Shown here one piece after another: positions 20,754 through 31,763 of a stretch of DNA of 64,000 nucleotides. The DNA comes from Salisapilia sapeloensis. Its lineage: Eukaryota; Oomycota; Peronosporomycetes; Peronosporales; Salisapiliaceae. Positions within the stretch are counted from its first letter, which is position 1, and each line of letters begins with the position of its first letter. The position numbers and the translations under genes are program-made. Under the pieces are notes generated by a model. It did no database searches and was not told where the DNA came from. It saw only the letters and a program-made list of their open reading frames with translations. The stretch lies in assembly GCA_023334545.1 (NCBI GenBank), contig JAADVB010000056.1, positions 23,211 through 87,210 of the forward strand. Direction: 5' to 3'.

Positions 20754-20929
20754 GCTCGAAGCCAATCGCGTCGAGAGAGCAGACTTTGCATGACCATACG
20801 ACTTTCTTCCATTTGAAAATAAAAGGACATTGAAACCTTTGCCATGGCATGACATGATCTTTTCGTGTATTGAACGAGACAAGTGTTGATTAGATTTGAA
20901 GTTGCTTTTATGATTGATATTAGTTTACT

Positions 20930-22608
20930 CCATACGCTTGTCTAGTTCATGTGTATCGTCCTCGACGTCTGCATTGTCTCTGAAGGCTGGTGGAATGATC
21001 TATTTGTATCTCGAGACTTGTACATTCCATCGAATGCCCAGTTGCTCCAACTCCTTTCGCATTTCGTCCGATATGGTCCTCTCCCCACTTCTCACCCTTT
21101 TCGCCCACAGTCCTAGACGAAACCCACTGGATGCAAGTGACCAAGGTGCTTCCACCGGAACGACAAATTTCTTTGATATAGCGACATGTCCACGTCGCTA
21201 CTTGCAGTATCTCATCGCAGGCAATGCTTTCACAGATGCGATCAGCTCTTGACGATGCACTTTGCTCCAAGTGAAGTGCATGCCGTCGAGTTCGTGCTCA
21301 TTGTGCTTGTACACCTCTTTATAAGCACCTCGTCGGATTCCATGCACCGCTCTACCTAGCTTTAATCCATCCGTTCCTAGTGGTCACTCGTGGCTTTTGG
21401 AAGTGAAAGATGGGGCTTGGAAAGCTGTTGGTACGTCGGTATGTCCATACTAGGTGTAGAATGTCCGCAAGACGGGCATGATAACTTGGCCCTACCGACC
21501 CTTTCGACGATTTAAGGTGAGTCCAAGGGTTTTCAACTCCCTCATCGCTTCTTATACGTAATTGATGTATTGATTGTGGTTGCAAACACCATTCCACGCT
21601 CTGCCGAGTGCATGGTCGTGCATGTACTCTGGCCATGGCTCTTCACGAGGGACTATGAACCTTCGCAGGACGCTTGCACGGCCATATATCTTTTAGTAAA
21701 GACGAAGACCCGGCATCATAAACTTCGTCCATGTCATCTCGCTTACATTCCATACGAACCCGATTTCATCCAGCCGTCTGACATGCGCTTCCAATATATC
21801 TTGATTACGTCAAAAGCAACAAAGACGACTGCCGAGTTTGAGGTCCCAACTCGGACGAGGCCATACTGGGTCTCCATAGGGCAAGATCAATGTCTGTGGC
21901 ACGAGGCAGTCTCCGTATAGAGTACGATAGGCTTCCAGTGCTGGCAGCTCCATCATTTCAAAGTAGTGATCTTTCCAGTTAGCAACTGGAAGCCCGATCT
22001 TGGCAAGCTCTCGGATGATGAAGCGGTGGAGACTCGGGCTAGAGGAATTGCTCATCGTGCTCATATACATCGTACCAAGTCGAATGCCTCCCAATTCCTC
22101 CGACCAAGGTTGATACAGTTTATCGCTTGCATTCTCTGTTTTCCTTTGGATACTTCTGATAATGATGTGCCTGGAATGACGAACGAGTGTTGAACAGCAA
22201 CATGGTTTTCGCGCTGGTAGAATTCCTGCATGGCACATACGAGAAGATAATCACGTCGTCGACGGGCGGTAAGCTTTTCAATTGATTCCAAGGGCAGAAT
22301 TGGGTACAATAAAGTAAATTATTTTGACGAGAAACATGCCTTTGACGGACGGCTCAGAATTGCTCATCGACGCATTCGCCCGACCAGCACAGCCATACTC
22401 GCCATCGAGGACGAATCGTGTGGTGGAAAAGCGCGTACTGGCTAAAAGATAGCTCCATCGTCCAAACAGCTGGCAGATCTGGTAACTTGGACGAAAGTGT
22501 CCAAGATTCACATTGAGGCGAGTTATTCCAAGAAAGTCTTAGGCGGGACTTCGGAGTAGTATGCTTTCGAGAGACAAAAGGCAGATGAGCCGTGGGTTGC
22601 CTTGACAT
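20930..22608 (-). pseudogene. Decayed helicase-associated (HA) domain repeat gene
   Basis: Read on the reverse strand, this stretch carries conserved pieces of the oomycete helicase-associated-domain family in changing frames with many stops. Pieces in order from 22.3 kb downwards include SIEKLTARRRRDYLLVCAM with QHSFVIPGT, LPALEAYRTLYGDCLVP with GDPVWPRPSWDLKLG, RRLDEIGFVWNVSEMTW, FIVPREEPWPEYM, GRAVHGIRRGAY, ELDGMHFTWSKVH, and KELEQLGIRWNVQ. Each unit recalls the HA pattern of a Trp-containing helix followed by a V-P-x-x-x-P-W-P segment and a LG-x-x(V)-x-x-IR helix. At least two frameshifts (near 22.2 and 21.8 kb) and several in-frame stops rule out a working protein. The probable original start is the ATG at 22608. 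Confidence 0.75.
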
Positions 22609-24446
22609 GGTTTCACTTTCGTACTGAGTATTGTCATTTCCGTTTACATTTACCGACTACCGGCTATTTTAAGCGAAAGCGAAGGAGTACTGGCATCCGT
22701 ACTGGTTTCCCATATGTGCTCAAAAATATATGGGTGTAGACGGCTACGCATATCTGCAGTACATGTGCCGCATAGCTTTCCGCCCACACGAATCCCTCAC
22801 AATACCGCCGACGTCCCTTTTTCGTATGTATATCTTCAATCATCCCACCTTAGAGCTCGCATATCTTCGCTCCGTGCATCTTCTTCAGTTCATTTCGGTC
22901 GTCAAAATGTCCATTGTTAGCTGCCTTCGTATATAGACTCCTTCAGGTTGCCTTGCCAGTTTTGTTAAATGCAAGACATTTCAGGCATACTTTGAGCTCC
23001 CTCTGGTTGACCGGCACACGTTAGTGAAGAAGTGACCTCCAGGATGACCCGGCTTCCCTGGAGGTCTTGCAAATTGAGTGCGGGTTGCTGGTTGTTGGTT
23101 GCGCGCGCTGTGGGGAATCGGAGAATGGGCAGTTTTGTTCAAGGCTCGAAAGAGAGGATGTGACATTAGGCTGGAAAGGTAGCTGAAGGGTCCGAGAGGA
23201 TTACGATGAATAAATGCAGATAAATAAGAGAAGATTGGAAATAATCAAGAAATATATTGCCCAACACGAAAAGTCTTTAGACGGCAGTCCTGCTCCTTTT
23301 TCATCCATTATCCTTGAAAATATACCGAGAAATAAGATTACCTTACTACTACCATTCCGAAAACTACTCAGCAAAGTCCTCTCCGTATTGTATTTTTCGT
23401 AAAATCATTTTTGGCAGTCTAAGATTTACATTTTGGAGGTCTTACATTCGAGTCTGATGATTCAATGAACCGGCGTAGGAAAGTTTGAGTAGAACCAACA
23501 GTAACTACGACGCAAGTAGGGAGCTGACGGAGCTGAAAGTGATCATGGAAATTTATGGCAAAAGCGCATAACATGGAGTTTAGTTGGCGAACAACAGTGC
23601 TCAAGTTACAACTGGTGCTCGGTGACAATCGTACATTGCATATTTGACTTCGATTCCATCATACTCGTCTATTCGCTGTCCATGCATCCAAGCCGCAACT
23701 CTGCGTGAATTAAAAATAGCTTGCTATCCTTAATATCTACGTTGTGAACTAAAGTTCCTCTACTCTGACTAGCAGCTTGATGTCTGAGAGAGATCCCACA
23801 CTTAATTTTGATAAGTTCACACAAGAAAAGATGATACGCGTAAACTGCGTGTCTAGTCAGGCTATACGAGCTTATAAAGCTGCATTTTAAGCATATGAAC
23901 AAGATTCAAGTGGTGTCTACTGAGATGATCAAAGTATAAATTTGACGCCATATTTATTCCAGTGACAAAATTCTGATTTACGTTGCTAGCAGTTACATCT
24001 CACTGGATGCTACTGGTCATTTGTACCCCTTGAATGCCAGTGAAATTTCCCTGGGTACAACTAGATAGATAAAGAAAGGATACTTTGACGCCATGATAAA
24101 GTACCACTGTCTCCACTCACTTGCATTTGACTCATTACGTCATCTGCATAGTGCATGCACAGAATCCCTTTTAAGCTTTACTTCTGGGTACATCCTGTTA
24201 GAACGAGAGCCATACGTTGGATGGTCATCGGTACATGGGACTGAACTATACATCAACCCATGACAGGAAGTCGAGTCCGTAGGGACGCCCTTAGTGCTTT
24301 ATGTCGTTCAAATCATCGTTAAAACAGCTTTACTTTTCAAGATGTTTTCGTGGCATCGCGCTGCTTTATTAACCCATCTCGAAATGAATCGTATCTGGTT
24401 GTACCCAGTGGAATATCCTTGTCCTCTGAATCAAATCCAGCTACAG
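22609..24446. other. Gene-free interval
   Basis: About 1.8 kb of rather AT-rich DNA after the HA relic. Short frames on both strands show no family resemblance. No repeats, RNA genes or promoters were recognised apart from the Inr-like element at its right end, listed separately. Confidence 0.45.
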
Positions 24447-24463
24447 TCTCATTTCCCATTTCG
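24447..24463 (+). promoter_or_regulatory. Inr-like oomycete core promoter of the ankyrin gene
   Basis: TCTCATTTCCCATTTCG closely matches the oomycete initiator consensus (GCTCATTYYNCAWTTT) and lies 60-76 bases before the ATG at 24523, a normal leader distance. This suggests the ankyrin gene still has, or recently had, a functional start site. Confidence 0.6.
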
Positions 24464-24522
24464 ACCTTCCAAGCTTCACTGTCAATCAAGTAGAAATATA
24501 CTTCTTATCAAAAAGGTTGACT

Positions 24523-25422
24523 ATGTCTACACTTAGAAGTACGAACAAAATACTATGGGAGTATGCTGGGGAAGGAGGTCTAGAAGGCGTTCGCAAAATG
24601 ATTCAAAAAGGTGGTGATGTGAACTATAAGGATGAAGCGAACGGCATTCGGTGGACACCGATAATAGCGGCAGCAATTCGGGGTCATGGCAAAGTGACCG
24701 AGCTATTATTACAGCATGGTGCGGACGTCAACCAGCAGACTACAGAGGGTAGTACTCCCCTTCATGTCGCTGCTCGTACTGGATATGTGGAAGTGAAAAA
24801 ACTGTTGCAATATGGAGCGGATATTGATAAGCAGAATATCGTTGGTTATACTCCACTTCATATTGCTATCCGATCCGGAAGATTGGAGGTGGCAAAGACG
24901 CTCTTACAAAATGGAGCAGAGGTCGATAAGCAGGCCAATAGTGGTTGTACGCCGCTTTATGACGCTGTCCGTTTTGGAAAGATAAAGACTAACGACCTAC
25001 TATTCCAATATGGAGGGGACGTTGAAAAGCAAGACGGATTGAGTGATACTCCAATTCACATGACTGCCAATATTAAACGAGTGAAAGTTATAAATGTACT
25101 CATAGAATATGGCGCGGATATCAATAAGCAAGATGATGTTGTTCCTACTCCACTTCATATAGCTGCCCGCAGTGGAAATGTTGGGGCTGCGATTGTGCTA
25201 CTACAAAATGGTGCAGAAGTAGACAAACGAAGCATGTGGGGTCGTACTCCACTTCATTGTGCTTTTGGAAGCGGAAATTGCGACATTGTGGAGTTGTTAG
25301 CCGATTGGGGAGCAAATCCGAACGTGACAAATAATCTTGGTGTATCTACAACAGGAGCAGTTTCCTCTAGGGCAAGTCCTAATTCTACGGAAATCATTGA
25401 AACTCTTGCGAGGGCTGCCTAG
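24523..25422 (+). CDS. Ankyrin-repeat protein (N-terminal part of a frame split by TAG)
   Basis: 299 residues to the first stop. About seven ankyrin repeats follow a 30-residue lead-in, each with a TPLH-type turn and a LLL..GAD/AEV core (for example GSTPLHVAARTGYVEVKKLL and GYTPLHIAIRSGRLEVAKTL). One repeat is short by a residue at KKLLQYG. Ankyrin repeats bind other proteins; no catalytic module is present. The frame continues past the TAG at 25420-25422 with no other stop to 25911, so either the gene is truncated by a nonsense change, or the stop is read through, or the downstream part is a separate gene. Local base composition is more AT-rich than the flanking housekeeping genes. The ATG at 24523 is preceded by an in-frame TTG at 24517. 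Confidence 0.75.
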   Translation: MSTLRSTNKILWEYAGEGGLEGVRKMIQKGGDVNYKDEANGIRWTPIIAAAIRGHGKVTELLLQHGADVNQQTTEGSTPLHVAARTGYVEVKKLLQYGADIDKQNIVGYTPLHIAIRSGRLEVAKTLLQNGAEVDKQANSGCTPLYDAVRFGKIKTNDLLFQYGGDVEKQDGLSDTPIHMTANIKRVKVINVLIEYGADINKQDDVVPTPLHIAARSGNVGAAIVLLQNGAEVDKRSMWGRTPLHCAFGSGNCDIVELLADWGANPNVTNNLGVSTTGAVSSRASPNSTEIIETLARAA

Positions 25423-25488
25423 AGATATAAGCGACAGACCGTCCAGGGCTCTTTACGCCAGTCCATCCTCCAAAAGTCAATAGACGAA

Positions 25489-25911
25489 ATGATATCGAGA
25501 TACGAACGCGTGAGAAACGAGATGGAGATGCTCATAGATTGCGAGTGGAAACGTACGCTCGCCTTTGTCCTGTACCATCATAAGATCGAGATGCTCTACT
25601 TTGCATTCCAGATGGATGATACCGACGAGGGGGATGAACTTATCAACTGGATCGGTAGCAAGAAGTGGGTTGAAGCAGCAACATCTTCAGAGAGCTCGAC
25701 CTTCATGCTGCTCAAAGAAATATTTGAAGATTTAGATGCAATGGAACGTATGCTATGGTATGGCTTTGACATCTACGCAGGCTCCAACGATAAGAGATCG
25801 GTGGCGGAGGTACTCTACATTAAGAAGGTAAGGAATGAAACGCAAAGTATGATCACGGAGATCATGAAGCCCGAGAATATGGAGCGAGCTAGGAGAATAA
25901 TTGCAAGCTAG
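25489..25911 (+). CDS. Downstream continuation of the ankyrin frame (hypothetical, 140 aa)
   Basis: This frame is in register with the ankyrin gene upstream and is separated from it only by one TAG and 66 bases that also translate cleanly (RYKRQTVQGSLRQ then SILQKSIDE). The product is charged and helical, with ERVRNEMEMLIDCEWKRTL and KKVRNETQSMITEIMKPE, and no domain I recognise. It is best read as the C-terminal tail of one 462-codon ankyrin protein. If it is a separate gene, the ATG at 25489 is its first start. Confidence 0.45.
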   Translation: MISRYERVRNEMEMLIDCEWKRTLAFVLYHHKIEMLYFAFQMDDTDEGDELINWIGSKKWVEAATSSESSTFMLLKEIFEDLDAMERMLWYGFDIYAGSNDKRSVAEVLYIKKVRNETQSMITEIMKPENMERARRIIAS

Positions 25912-28900
25912 GCGATGTTTAGGCAGGACGAAGCTAATTGATCAACTTTTCACTTTTCATTTTCTAGTGTCCAAGTGTCGCATCTGCTGCGTTATATGAA
26001 TTTGATCATCCAAACCAAAGAGAAGCGTAAATGCCGATGACCGAAAGAGATTCGGATGCAGCAGTTTGTCGATGAAGCATAGGCAAAAGCCATAATCAAC
26101 AGCTTCCGTCAAAATAGTTTTGGTTGTAAAGGAGAGATACATTGACTTCGAGTAGTTTACGATATTAAGTGTATGTGCAGACACGTACTAGTCGCAACCT
26201 AGTCTACCTGTTCAGCCGTTCTTGATCATGCTTCTTATGGATATGTACCGGTGCTAAGCCGGTCCGTTGATGACTATGTGAAGGATTAAACGATTGACAT
26301 CAGTTAGGGAAGATATAATACTTATACTCTGTTTTACAGAAGTCGAAAAATAGATATTTGATCTATTGCTACAGAATCGCACTAACATTCAATTATTCGT
26401 CGTTTTAATGTGCATCGAGTCTGTCGCGGTTTATTAGGCGATCAGCAAAGTGTCTGCCTTTACTTAAAACCTCAAGCGTGTACAATTAATCTGTAAAAGA
26501 TAGTTTGCATGCCACAGTAGCAACATTCGAGTTTTCTATATCAGTTCGTGGAAACGCATGCGTTCGACAAGTGGATTGGTTTTTAAATCGATAGCTAAAA
26601 CTAATTGGTGCCCCCGCACGCTAAACGCAAAACATAAGTAGGAATCGCTTTATGCCCCAGTACACCACAGGGATTTTGAATTCTGTGCTTCTCATTTAAT
26701 TTGAAGGCAATAGACTTAAGCGAACAGATACCGCGGATACATGAATTTAGCTCTACTGATTGTAAAATATTACGCATATGATACCGTCACACAAAGTCTT
26801 TTTATAATTTGGCAAATTTGCCCTAGAGCAGATAGCGGCAAATACTAACTCTTGTTCCATCTCGAGCTTGAATAGAGCTACGATAATGTCTTACCACCCG
26901 GTTATCTGGTACTAGCTATTGTCACTTATCTGAACGTCTTGTAAAGACATTGCCTCTCATGAATTACAAAAGCAGGATTAAGCTCCACGTCATATGTACT
27001 TTGCAACTGGAGCAGAGTGGTAACATCAAGCTTATAATGTCTAATCATATACGTTTCGACTTCAAAGTGAGGATATAACCATGACGCCTTCTCTGCAGTA
27101 CCTCAATCGCTGTATACATTAATCGACCAGAGGTCTTTCTGTGAAATATGCAAACAACTATTAAAATACTGGTCATCTATGGCTATAAAGTTTGAACCCT
27201 TGGTTGATTGGTTTTACAAAATCATCTACGTTTCTCATGCTCAATAGCACTACTTTCAAGCTCTCCTGCATCAAACTAGCTCCCTATTAGGCGGAGTCAA
27301 ATCTAGTAAAACTTTACCTAATTTTATCTTGTGCAAATTCTCGCTTTTACCCAGTTACTCATCTTTGTCTTTAACAATATATAGCACCTCCGGATGTGTA
27401 TATTTTGTAAAGTTAGTGACTAATTAATGAGTTTTCGGTCTGAAATGCTTCACTATTGTGAATAGTGTAGGACATCGCTTTGGATACCATACACATCATT
27501 TTCATTTTCATTTGGTTGGTTCCATATCTTGTAACATATTTAAGCTATATGATATAGCATATACGGAATTGTTTTTCGACTAGCAGCCCGCAAGATGATA
27601 TGCTATCAAGAACAGCATGGAAGTTGTATCACTCCTAAAGATTGTGCCAATACTGTCCGTAACTTTCAATCAAATCTAGTAGAGTTAACGAAAGCATCAC
27701 AGTGCCATGTCCACTACTAGCTTGCAGGGTTGTGCAGTATAAATAAATATTAGGATTAATTTAAGTGATTAGTTCCTTTTCTGAGGTTAACCGCAGTTTC
27801 CCGTCGAGATTTGCTATCAGTGCTATCTATAATGCAAGTCTGAAGATCAAACTATAGATTTATTTATCAATCATTATCTTGAGAGATGTGAAACATATCT
27901 ATTTATATGTTTCTGAATAGCCTTGCTATTGATACTGTGATATATGTAAAACTGTTTCTGAACGACCTCTTTTCAATTGGTTTGCTGTGTACATGCAGGA
28001 TAGTTGCCAAGTAGTTGCATTGTAGCTCGGTGCCGTATACGAGACTGTGACTTAGTCCCAGATTGTCTTGACCTCCGCATTCAATTAGAAGCGAGAAAGA
28101 ATATCTCTAAGTACGGAGGCATTGATATGTTGGTTATCACTGACGACATTCTAGTCGAACTGCGTCCAATGTATGAAATAGAAACCTCTAGCCCGTCTTC
28201 AGGTTTCGTAGACGAAAAAACAATACTATGGGCCCAGCCACAGCCATACCACACAGACACTTCGAGTTGTACAGGACGCTTCAAAGACCTTCTTCACTTC
28301 AACAGTTAATTTTAATGCTAATGCTCCCGTCGACTTTGACATAGGAGTTAGCAGTACACTGGTCGTACTCACTTTTCCTCCATCTACTAGTGCGCTTCCA
28401 CTTCCGACCCTACGACCTTTCGCGCTCTACCTTGAGGTGTACTCTTACACTTTTCAAGTGAAAGTGATCTTGAAAAGATGCATCGTTTTTCAGTGAGCTC
28501 TCACGAAGCAAGGAATTACATGTAGAGCCTCTAGGTCATCCCAATCGATGCTTTTGAATACGCCCTATTCGCCTAGGCCAAAAGTGGAGAAATGATGAAC
28601 AAACGTTTTTCGTCGATTGTCGAGATCGCTACTTGGCGCCCTCGTGCTCCAGTGTTCGATTGATCCGCGGCTTTTTAAGATCATACAAAAAGCTAGTGAG
28701 TCCAGAATTCGCAACACTTTCCTTACAAGCAGCGCTGTTGCTTCGAATTACTAGCTTTTTGTATGCCTCCGACCGACAAAACGACCTACACAACATCCTT
28801 GAACGAGGACTACGAGGTAGCGATCGAGTCGAGTACGAAAGCTTTTGCAAATGAATTTCTTTTCTTTGACATATATGAATAGAGCATACTCGAAAGTGTC

Positions 28901-29500
28901 TAGTGGACTGATCTAGACTGTCTACAAGTCATTCCTTCGTCTCTAAAAGGACCCAAGTACGTCTACGACCTTTCAAGGTACATCGTATACTGGACGAACC
29001 GATTGCTCCGTGATTGCCAAGCGTGTGCAGTCACGGCATCGAGGTCATCGATAGCTCTATCTTCTTATTTATTAATTTCTCTTAAAAGAAATAGGTGCAC
29101 TATATTTTGAAAATGCCTGCTTGCTTTTCCTATGCATGAGTCAGAGGATCAAGTATTAAGCCAGCATAATGTCGGCGTAGACGAATATCATGCCAAAATT
29201 AGAGGAACGAAGTGGGAATCCGACTCAACTTCTGTATACTAAACGGACTGCTTCCGATGAGAGACGTTAGATCAAACATCTCTTCAAATGTTTACTTGCA
29301 TACACTACTTTTATCGCAGGCAGTCGATGAGAACTCATGACTTCAAAATTGAAAGCACTTTGCCTTAAATCTTTTAACTAAACGCTATACAAATCTACCA
29401 CCAATATCTTATCCGCTCCTTCACATCCAAAGCAGCTAACACTCCTTCCCACTCTTCTTGCAACCAACATGTTAATAGCAGCATCCGACAACACGATACT
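25912..29500. other. AT-rich gene desert
   Basis: About 3.6 kb, the longest stretch without a supportable gene. It is visibly AT-rich, short frames are rare and short, and I see no retroelement protein motifs, terminal repeats or RNA genes. The only structured element noticed is the inverted repeat at 28682-28765. A 101-codon frame at 28004-28309 shows no family resemblance. Confidence 0.5.
28682..28765. repeat. Imperfect inverted repeat / hairpin
   Basis: A perfect 16-base arm, catacaaaaagctagt at 28682-28697, is matched by its exact reverse complement at 28750-28765. Inside it further short blocks (aattcg and caaca at 28706-28716) also pair with 28736-28749, leaving bulges and a 19-base terminal loop. 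The whole folds as an 84-base stem-loop. It could be a small non-autonomous element, a small-RNA precursor, or chance. Confidence 0.6.
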
Positions 29501-30724
29501 TTACAAATCAAATGGTTTCGTTTCAAGCTCTAGACGGATGTTCAATTTCGCAGATCGCACGAGGTCGACCCATTTCGCTTTCTCAGCCCACATCGACCTG
29601 CTCGGCTTCCTCAGCTCTTGATGCCGATACGTACGGTGCTTTGGAGCAAGACCAATAGGTGGTGTGAATCCACTGGATGGAAAACGCTCGAGATGCTGAT
29701 TTTCAACGTACTTGATGCAGTACTCGATGCCCATCTTGTTCCATAACTCTCGAAGGTCGAGTACTGCCGTGCGATACCAATATCCTGGATGCGTGTATAC
29801 GTCTAGATCTATAAAGATCTGAGCACCGAGCTCCTCGAAGAGCTCTCCGATCAAGTTTCGGAACTCCATGTGCGCTGTGTGCTGACGAACGCGTCGTTCA
29901 GCGAAATCATCATCAGATCCTTCTGCTAGCCAGAACCACCGTTCCCATACGGCTTGCCTGTGCTCTGACCAGAAGCTGACCCACCGTCTATAGCTTCTAG
30001 GTGCTTTGTCTGCATCAAAAGGACATGATAGACTGTTAAAAACGACTTCCCATGGCTTCTTCTCCATGCATTTATGCAGGACTTGAGCTATCTTTACCAT
30101 GTCTGCAACCTCTTCAGGAGATGTAGCTGAAGATACAGCAGAAGCTGGAGCCCTTTTACGCTTGCAAGTAGACTTTGGGTCTGGAGGCTCGAGAGTAGCT
30201 GCGAGGTCTGGATGGGAATGCTGTAATCGTTGCGCGACGGCAGCTTTTGTGGTGGATTCATCGAGTTGTATGGGGATGATCGATATACTATTGCCTTGGC
30301 TTTGTACGTAGCTCTGGAGCTTATCGGCTCGACCTTGGAGGAACTCATCGTAGAGATCTTCTAGCGTACTCATGCAGCGAGTAGTAACGTGGGAGGCCAA
30401 GAAGATAAAGAACGCATGGTAATACAATGGTAGAGGCTGTTCATCTTTTACATGGCTAGATGTAGATGAAGATGGGCTTTCCGCCACAAGTTTCTCGTAA
30501 GCTAGCTTGCGATCATGAGCATTGGCATTGTCCACCGGATGCACAAGGACTAGATATTCTTTCTCATCGATGAATTGCTGAAAGGTCGTGAACTTTTCTT
30601 GGTAGAATTCACTGGCCATTCGAGAGAGCGCATGAAGGTTCTTGGTCGCGAGTCTCAACGCCAAGTAGTCGAAGAAGGCCGTAAGCCGATCACCGCCCGT
30701 GCCTAGCATGGCCTCGGAGGTCAT
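29501..30724 (-). CDS. Unrecognised protein, 407 aa
   Basis: A single-exon gene of 407 residues that I do not recognise. Composition looks coding throughout and soluble, with no signal peptide or membrane segment. Visible features: an opening helical region (DRLTAFFDYLALRLATKNLH), a second helical stretch (YYHAFFIFLASHVTTRCM), a basic KRKR cluster near residue 190 that could be a nuclear signal, and a Trp/Arg-rich C-terminal domain (RRWVSFWSEHRQAVWERWFW, PGYWYRTAVLDLRELWNKMG). The ATG at 30724 gives the longest frame; a second Met follows at residue 6. It stands alone at the edge of the AT-rich zone. Confidence 0.65.
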   Translation of the reverse strand: MTSEAMLGTGGDRLTAFFDYLALRLATKNLHALSRMASEFYQEKFTTFQQFIDEKEYLVLVHPVDNANAHDRKLAYEKLVAESPSSSTSSHVKDEQPLPLYYHAFFIFLASHVTTRCMSTLEDLYDEFLQGRADKLQSYVQSQGNSISIIPIQLDESTTKAAVAQRLQHSHPDLAATLEPPDPKSTCKRKRAPASAVSSATSPEEVADMVKIAQVLHKCMEKKPWEVVFNSLSCPFDADKAPRSYRRWVSFWSEHRQAVWERWFWLAEGSDDDFAERRVRQHTAHMEFRNLIGELFEELGAQIFIDLDVYTHPGYWYRTAVLDLRELWNKMGIEYCIKYVENQHLERFPSSGFTPPIGLAPKHRTYRHQELRKPSRSMWAEKAKWVDLVRSAKLNIRLELETKPFDL

Positions 30725-31710
30725 GTCAGCGAATTAGTGTGTTAATTCTGACGAATTAGCGCTAAAATGTTTCTAATTGGTATGAAAGACACAAGACAAA
30801 AGGCGGGAAATCGGTATGATCAAATGATGATAAGATGGCAGCAGCAAGTGGTGGATGGTTCACTGTTTCCGTGGGTATTTCTTCTTGCAGTGGGCAGTAA
30901 TCTCGGGTGTATATGCTCAAGAGAGAGAGAGTGGCGGATGTGGAGAATTGCGTCGCCGAGGTGGTCTGATGGGCTGCCTGTAACCCTAGACAAGTTGTAC
31001 GATACGATGCCTTCCTTGCAGAGGTGGCGAGGAGGGTGATCTGGTGGGTAGTACTCGTGTGATGGTATGGTCTTGAGTGGAAGGAAAGGTTTGCATGGAC
31101 GGACAGAAGAATCGGTTTTATGGTTTGCTGACCCCTTTCTACTCCTTCCCAACGACGTCTTCCATCTCTCCATGCAACCCTTTCAGCTCTTTCAGTCAAG
31201 ACTATTTACATGGAGTATTACTGCATCGGACATTTGCGAAAAGGAGCAAGAAATGACGGGGTTTCAGTGCTTCTCCACGGAAACCACTCTCTCTTTTCTT
31301 TTTCTTTTGTATAGAAGATCGCTGCTCATTCGCTTTTCTTCCAGACGAGAAGTGTATTGGAGGTACAGGTTGCTATGCGGTATACCTTGATGAGGTTGCC
31401 ATCATGACAACAAGAGCTCGCCTCTGTCTGTGCCGCCATCCTTCCTGTCCGACAAGCAAGGCATTGCAAGAGCTACTCGAACCTTATTGCCACTTCACGC
31501 TTTGCTCGACCTCACCTGATGATCTGATAATGTATCAGCATGATTGCTCAAACGATTTGTAAGTGTATACTGGAGCCGAGTCATGTACCGCCGAAATGAA
31601 GTTAATGTCTATCAAAACGACATGCATATCCATTCTGATACTGTATACTGGAAATTTGTATGAAACGCTGTATATAAAGTAGGCACATTGGGCTTTTCAC
31701 GTGCAAATGT
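30725..31710. other. Gene-free interval
   Basis: About 1 kb between the 407-aa gene and GltD, both of which are transcribed outwards from it. Overlapping short frames on both strands look like chance. The promoters of both genes must lie here. Confidence 0.45.
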
Positions 31711-31725
31711 TCACTTTCCGTTTTT
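31711..31725 (+). promoter_or_regulatory. Inr-like start site of the GltD gene
   Basis: TCACTTTCCGTTTTT resembles the core of the oomycete initiator (TCAYTTYYNNWTTT) and is about 40-55 bases before the GltD ATG at 31764. Confidence 0.4.
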
Positions 31726-31763
31726 CCTCCAAGCAGACAGATCTCGTTTGAAGAGTTGAAGTG

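Noticed and set aside
28004-28309. 101-codon forward frame in the AT-rich desert
   Set aside because: No family resemblance, odd composition and no promoter-like element; probably chance.
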